A DNA stretch of 33,058 bases. Origin: a virus. Shown one piece after another: positions 30,289 through 33,058 of this stretch. Where the stretch lies: the IMG/VR virus record IMGVR_UViG_3300042893_000714, positions 1 to 33,058 of that record. One strand, written 5' to 3'. A program made the position numbers and the translations under genes. The notes beneath the pieces were generated by a model. It searched no databases, was not told the DNA's origin, and was given only the letters and a program-made list of their open reading frames with translations. Position 1 is the stretch's first letter. Every line of letters starts with the position of its first letter.

Positions 30289-30579
30289 ATGGGATCGCTT
30301 ACTCCGGGAGCAACACTCATTTATGAACGAGTAGGGGATACTGTTTATTCTCGAGAGGCCGGATCTATCGAAAGGACTGTTGTGGGATACGATTACAATC
30401 GAGATCCGCTAGATCATAGAAATTATATGAGCGATCCAAAAGAAGCGCAACTTTGGAAAGATATTAACCAAGCGGCATTGGACAATGAAGAATTGCAAAA
30501 AGCCTTAGAACGTGTTAAAATAATATATTATCTAAGTAAAAAAGATCAACCTGAACCGCCAATGTGGCATCCAGTATAA
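30289..30579 (+). CDS. Conserved small protein of unknown function (96 aa)
   Basis: Not recognised. It has a beta-like N-terminal half (GATLIYERVGDTVYSREAGS, RTVVGYDYN), then a helix (EAQLWKDINQAALDNEELQK) and a Pro-rich end (KDQPEPPMWHPV). It sits three bases after the previous gene and one base before the next, so it is part of the same operon. Confidence 0.7.
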   Translation: MGSLTPGATLIYERVGDTVYSREAGSIERTVVGYDYNRDPLDHRNYMSDPKEAQLWKDINQAALDNEELQKALERVKIIYYLSKKDQPEPPMWHPV

Positions 30580-30580
30580 T

Positions 30581-31036
30581 ATGGCACTAGACATTAAACG
30601 TGAACTTAAAGCAGTCGATCTTAAAGACTACGACTTCTACGACAAGCTAACTCCGGAAGAACAGAAGGAGTTTAGTCCCTATGTATTGATGAGATTTGTA
30701 TCGAATGTACAAGGTGATATTGACGTACAAGAACATTTCTTAGAGATGACTAATGAATTAATTAATAAAAATCATTGGTTGCTCAGTAAAGATCATAAGG
30801 CACTGTTATGGAAACTGTATGCGGCTTGCGGAGTCGGAATCCCTGCGTTTCATCCATATCTAGCCGCAGGCAAAAAAGGTAAGGCACATAAAATTGAAAA
30901 ACTATTATGTGAATTATATCCTGCACGTAAGCTCGACGACATTAGAATATTAGCATCACTTATGGATAAAAAAGATAAGGACGAGCTATTTGATAAAATG
31001 GGATTTGATAAGAAACAACGAAAGGAATACGAATGA
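30581..31036 (+). CDS. Helical protein, weakly like clamp-loader small subunit gp62
   Basis: A 151-residue helical protein. The segment EFSPYVLMRFVSNVQGD near 30-46 recalls the NPFIVNR-type helix of T4-like gp62 clamp-loader subunits, and TNELINKNHWLLSKDHKALL follows as a long helix pair. GVGIPAFHPYLAAGKKGKAH links to basic and acidic C-terminal helices (MDKKDKDELFDKMG). gp62 helps gp44 load the gp45 clamp; no gp44 or gp45 is seen in this window, which weakens the call. It is coupled to the next gene by a four-base overlap. It may instead be an unrelated conserved helical protein of the replication operon. Confidence 0.35.
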   Translation: MALDIKRELKAVDLKDYDFYDKLTPEEQKEFSPYVLMRFVSNVQGDIDVQEHFLEMTNELINKNHWLLSKDHKALLWKLYAACGVGIPAFHPYLAAGKKGKAHKIEKLLCELYPARKLDDIRILASLMDKKDKDELFDKMGFDKKQRKEYE

Positions 31037-31473
31037 GTGATTTAAGAAAATTAATTAATATTGTTGAGGGCATTGACATTGATGATGAATGGTTTAAGGA
31101 TGGATTTAAAACATTTAAGAAACCTGCAAAAGAAAAATACGAGATTGCTAAAGAACCCGGAACTATCAATACATTAGAAGGTCCTGTAAAATACGATACA
31201 GGGTTTTATATTATGACAGGACCTAAAGGCGAACAGTATCCTATTACACCTGAAAAGTTTAAGGAATTAAAGGATGATCTAGGCAACGGTGTTTGTACAC
31301 CTAAACCGATTATAAAGGTTGCGAAAGTGGCAGATCATACCGGAACTGTTGACACAAGTTGGGGCGAGAAATTAAACTATAATCCAGGCGAGGATGTTAT
31401 TGTGCGACACGGCCCCGGAGACTATGGTGTAGTTAAAAAAGATATCTTTCAACAAACATATCAAAAAGCATAA
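31033..31473 (+). CDS. Tandem PGDYG-domain protein
   Basis: 146 residues. After a helical N-terminus (MSDLRKLINIVEGIDIDDEW), two similar beta units are seen. Unit one is near 51-87 (GTINTLEGPVKYDTGFYIMT with GEQYPITPEKF). Unit two is near 104-143 (GTVDTSWGEKLNYNPGEDVI, VRHGPGDYGVVKKDIFQQTY). The second contains the PGDYG signature, the name of a Pfam family of uncharacterised small phage and bacterial proteins; the first is the same fold pattern with TGPKGEQYPI in place of PGDYG. Function unknown. Overlaps neighbours by four and one bases in the replication operon. Confidence 0.6.
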   Translation: MSDLRKLINIVEGIDIDDEWFKDGFKTFKKPAKEKYEIAKEPGTINTLEGPVKYDTGFYIMTGPKGEQYPITPEKFKELKDDLGNGVCTPKPIIKVAKVADHTGTVDTSWGEKLNYNPGEDVIVRHGPGDYGVVKKDIFQQTYQKA

Positions 31474-32168
31474 TGATAGCATTGGCTGATCAACCTTTTA
31501 ATTGCGTACATTGCAACAAGGCCTTCATGAAAGAAAAGACCTTGTATGCTCACATGTGTGAAAATAAAAGGCGAGCTATGCAGAAAGATGAAAAGCGTGT
31601 ACAAGCAGGATACATGGCTTTTAATAAATTCTTTAGAGTAAGACAGGGCGGCAAAAAAGATAAAACTTATGAAGACTTTTGTAAAAGTCCTTACTATAAT
31701 GCCTTTGTTAAGTTTGGCAGTTTTATTAATAATGTATTGCCTTTGTATCCAGAAAAGTTTATGGACTTTGTAATTAAGAGCGATGTTAAAATAGATCATT
31801 GGTGCCGCGATGAATTATATGACATGTATCTGTTTGAAATGATTAAAACAGAGCCAGTTGAAAGTGCTGTTCAACGAAGTTTACAAACTATGATGGAATG
31901 GGGAGACGTCAGTGGGGCGCAGTTTAATCATTATTTTAACTATGTTAATTTGAATAAAGCTGTACATGATATTAGAAACGGCAAGATAAGTCCATGGGTA
32001 TTATTAAATTCTAAATCAGGAAAAGACTTATTGAATAAGTTTAATGACGATCAATTAGATATGATTGCACCTGCATTTGATTTATCGTTTTGGTTAAAAA
32101 AGTTTAAATCGGTACCTGCCGATGTATCGTTGGTTAAAGAAATATGTACAGAAGCGGGTATAGAATGA
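31473..32168 (+). CDS. C2HC zinc-finger protein of unknown function
   Basis: 231 residues. The N-terminus carries a classical finger-like motif: Cys11-x2-Cys14-x12-His27-x1-Cys29 (FNCVHCNKAFMKEKTLYAHM then CENKRR), followed by a basic segment. This suggests binding to DNA or RNA. The rest is mostly helical (YNAFVKFGSFINNVLPLYPE, WCRDELYDMYLFEMI, SAVQRSLQTMMEWGDVSGAQ) with SFWLKKFKSVPADV near the end. It has no enzymatic motif that I recognise. Its start overlaps the previous stop by one base. It lies within the replication operon, just before the small gene preceding the DnaE-like gene. Confidence 0.7.
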   Translation: MIALADQPFNCVHCNKAFMKEKTLYAHMCENKRRAMQKDEKRVQAGYMAFNKFFRVRQGGKKDKTYEDFCKSPYYNAFVKFGSFINNVLPLYPEKFMDFVIKSDVKIDHWCRDELYDMYLFEMIKTEPVESAVQRSLQTMMEWGDVSGAQFNHYFNYVNLNKAVHDIRNGKISPWVLLNSKSGKDLLNKFNDDQLDMIAPAFDLSFWLKKFKSVPADVSLVKEICTEAGIE

Positions 32169-32169
32169 G

Positions 32170-32385
32170 ATGGTCAGTATTAGAATCCTTCATAAAAATC
32201 CAAATGAAATTATGGAAATTGTTCGAGAACTTAGAGAGCAGGGACTAATGCAGGGAAAAGATTTTGACTTCGCATACAATCAAACCAAGTGGGACGATAT
32301 GATTGGCGAAATACCAACTCATACAATATTCACATTTTATACAGAAAAATATGCATCATTTGTGGCACTAAAATATGGACATTGA
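32170..32385 (+). CDS. Small conserved protein of unknown function (71 aa)
   Basis: MVSIRILHKNPNEIMEIVRE, then LREQGLMQGKDFDFAYNQTK and HTIFTFYTEKYASFVALKYG. Its beta-alpha-beta-alpha-type layout of 71 residues, ending in an FTFYxEKYASxxALKY motif, looks like a small ferredoxin-like fold. I recall similar short proteins in T4-like phages near replication genes, without function. It overlaps the DnaE-like gene by 11 bases, so the two are coupled. Confidence 0.7.
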   Translation: MVSIRILHKNPNEIMEIVRELREQGLMQGKDFDFAYNQTKWDDMIGEIPTHTIFTFYTEKYASFVALKYGH

Positions 32386-32953
32386 TATTGACTTTGCAGA
32401 TAGAAAAAAGATACTTGATGTTATCAAGCATGTTCCTGCGACCATTGTAGACAAAGATGGCATTTCTAAAAAACACAATACTGGTGTCTATTGTCATTCT
32501 ATTCCGTACAATCCGTTAACTGGTAATGCTAGTATCGAATATAAAGAAGCAGAAGACCGAGGTTACTTTAAGATAGATTTCTTAAACGTTGGTATGTATG
32601 AAGGTGTTCGAAATGAAGAACATTTAATTAAACTAATGGAGACCGAACCACTATGGGACCTATTGGAACAAGATGATTTCACCAATTTACTGTTTCACGT
32701 AAACGGGCACGGATGGTTGATGAGGCAGATGAAGCCAAAGAGTATTGCAGAATTATCAATGTGTCTTGCACTAATTCGACCAGCAAAAAAACACTTAGTT
32801 GGAAAAACTTGGAACGAGATTAGAGCAGAGATTTGGACAAAGCCAGATACTGGTGATTACTATTTTAAGAAGGCCCACGCAGTAGCGTATTCGGCGGCAA
32901 TTGTGGTACAGATGAATCTTATCTGCGAAAGTATTAGTTACGGATTTTCTTAG
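32375..32953 (+). CDS. Miniature DnaE-like (C-family DNA polymerase alpha) protein
   Basis: 192 residues resembling pieces of bacterial PolIII alpha. The N-terminal DIDIDFADRKKILDVI matches the PDFDIDF palm motif (Asp4 and Asp6 would be the first two metal ligands). GYFKIDFLNVGMYEGV matches KFDFLGLRTL, with Asp68 as third ligand. MKPKSIAELSMCLALIRPAK matches the fingers segment, and YYFKKAHAVAYSAAIVVQMN matches the FNKSHSAAYALVSYQ helix. The approximately 150 residues between first and third acid in DnaE shrink to about 60, and the PHP, thumb, OB and clamp-binding parts are absent. Whether it polymerises or is a structural or regulatory remnant is unknown. It is coupled to the previous gene and converges on the last, partial gene. 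Confidence 0.6.
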   Translation: MDIDIDFADRKKILDVIKHVPATIVDKDGISKKHNTGVYCHSIPYNPLTGNASIEYKEAEDRGYFKIDFLNVGMYEGVRNEEHLIKLMETEPLWDLLEQDDFTNLLFHVNGHGWLMRQMKPKSIAELSMCLALIRPAKKHLVGKTWNEIRAEIWTKPDTGDYYFKKAHAVAYSAAIVVQMNLICESISYGFS

Positions 32954-33058
32954 GATTTCTGACTAACTGAATTGATCTACGTTTAATTCTTTTCTCAGCA
33001 ATATCTCCAAGATTAACTGTAGGTCCAAATATTACCTCAACATCTTTACTGTTGAATG
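32934..33058 (-). CDS. C-terminal fragment of a minus-strand gene (truncated by window)
   Basis: On the minus strand a frame is open from the window edge to a TAA at 32936-32934. Its last 40 residues read FNSKDVEVIFGPTVNLGDIA, then EKRIKRRSIQLVRNPKKIRN: a short acidic beta-like part and a strongly basic tail. It overlaps the convergent DnaE-like gene by 20 bases, the same tail-to-tail overlap style as at 4196-4210 and 8664-8680. The start is outside the window; no family can be named. It marks a strand switch and the end of the replication operon. Confidence 0.5.
   Translation of the reverse strand, partial: FNSKDVEVIFGPTVNLGDIAEKRIKRRSIQLVRNPKKIRN

Noticed and set aside
30581-31036. Firm call of this gene as clamp-loader gp62
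   Set aside because: Only one short helix resembles gp62, and gp44/gp45 are not adjacent, so it is kept as a weak suggestion.
31461-31799. Minus-strand frame of 112 codons opposite the zinc-finger gene
   Set aside because: The plus frame has clear Cys/His ligands and operon overlaps; the antisense frame has no start signal.
1-33058. CRISPR array, tRNA, integrase/attachment site or insertion sequence
   Set aside because: No regularly spaced repeats, cloverleaf-like segments, recombinase motifs or terminal inverted repeats were found by reading; coding density leaves little room.

Overview
The window is a segment of a T4-like (Straboviridae/Kyanoviridae-type) contractile-tailed phage genome, most like the marine T4-like phages that infect heterotrophic bacteria. 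This rests on recognisable homologues of T4 gp13, gp14, gp15, gp18, gp19, gp4, gp16, gp17, gp32, UvsX, UvsY, UvsW and dNMP kinase. Also supporting it are T4-type late promoter octamers (NNTAAATA), AT-rich DNA and tightly packed genes with 1-14 nt overlaps. No photosynthesis genes, tRNAs, integrase, IS element or CRISPR array were seen. The host assignment (a Gram-negative aquatic heterotroph) is inferred from the lipobox lipoprotein and the consensus sigma70-type promoters.

Layout. Positions 1-2824 carry two adsorption-fibre genes, the first truncated at the window edge. Positions 2838-4210 carry a consensus sigma70 promoter and two nucleotide-sugar genes (RmlC-like epimerase, RmlD/SDR-like reductase). 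A minus-strand block at 4196-7205 holds gp14, gp15 and a Nudix hydrolase. It diverges from gp13 across a 19-bp palindrome that is two back-to-back late promoters. dNMP kinase (own sigma70-like promoter) and a convergent degenerate HNH-like zinc protein follow. The tail sheath (gp18, greatly enlarged) and tube (gp19) occupy 9101-13108. Positions 13121-14982 are a self-contained cassette, terminator - sigma70 promoter - three envelope genes - terminator, which looks like a phage moron. A methyltransferase-fold gene, a tube/baseplate-like protein, a small conserved protein, the gp4 nuclease and gp16 follow. Then come two head or ejected-protein candidates, gp17 (large terminase) and a 763-aa virion protein. 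After a terminator at 24260-24298 a continuous replication/recombination operon begins: gp32, UvsX, an acidic 82-aa protein, UvsY, a HARP-like protein, UvsW, then short unknown genes and a miniature DnaE (C-family polymerase)-like gene. A truncated minus-strand gene closes the window.

How it works together. The right third supplies recombination-dependent replication: gp32 coats ssDNA, UvsY loads UvsX, and UvsW remodels branches. The middle supplies packaging (gp16/gp17), head completion (gp4, gp13, gp14) and the tail (gp15, gp18, gp19). The left end supplies host recognition. Regulation appears to switch between sigma70-like promoters (metabolic and envelope genes) and gp55/gp33/gp45-type late promoters. 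Notable signals are: late octamers placed exactly 5 nt from the start codon at four genes, implying leaderless late mRNAs; the envelope cassette; the mini-DnaE; the HARP-like protein between UvsY and UvsW; and a T4-style capsid targeting sequence on the gene after gp16. No stretch over 300 bases lacks a gene.
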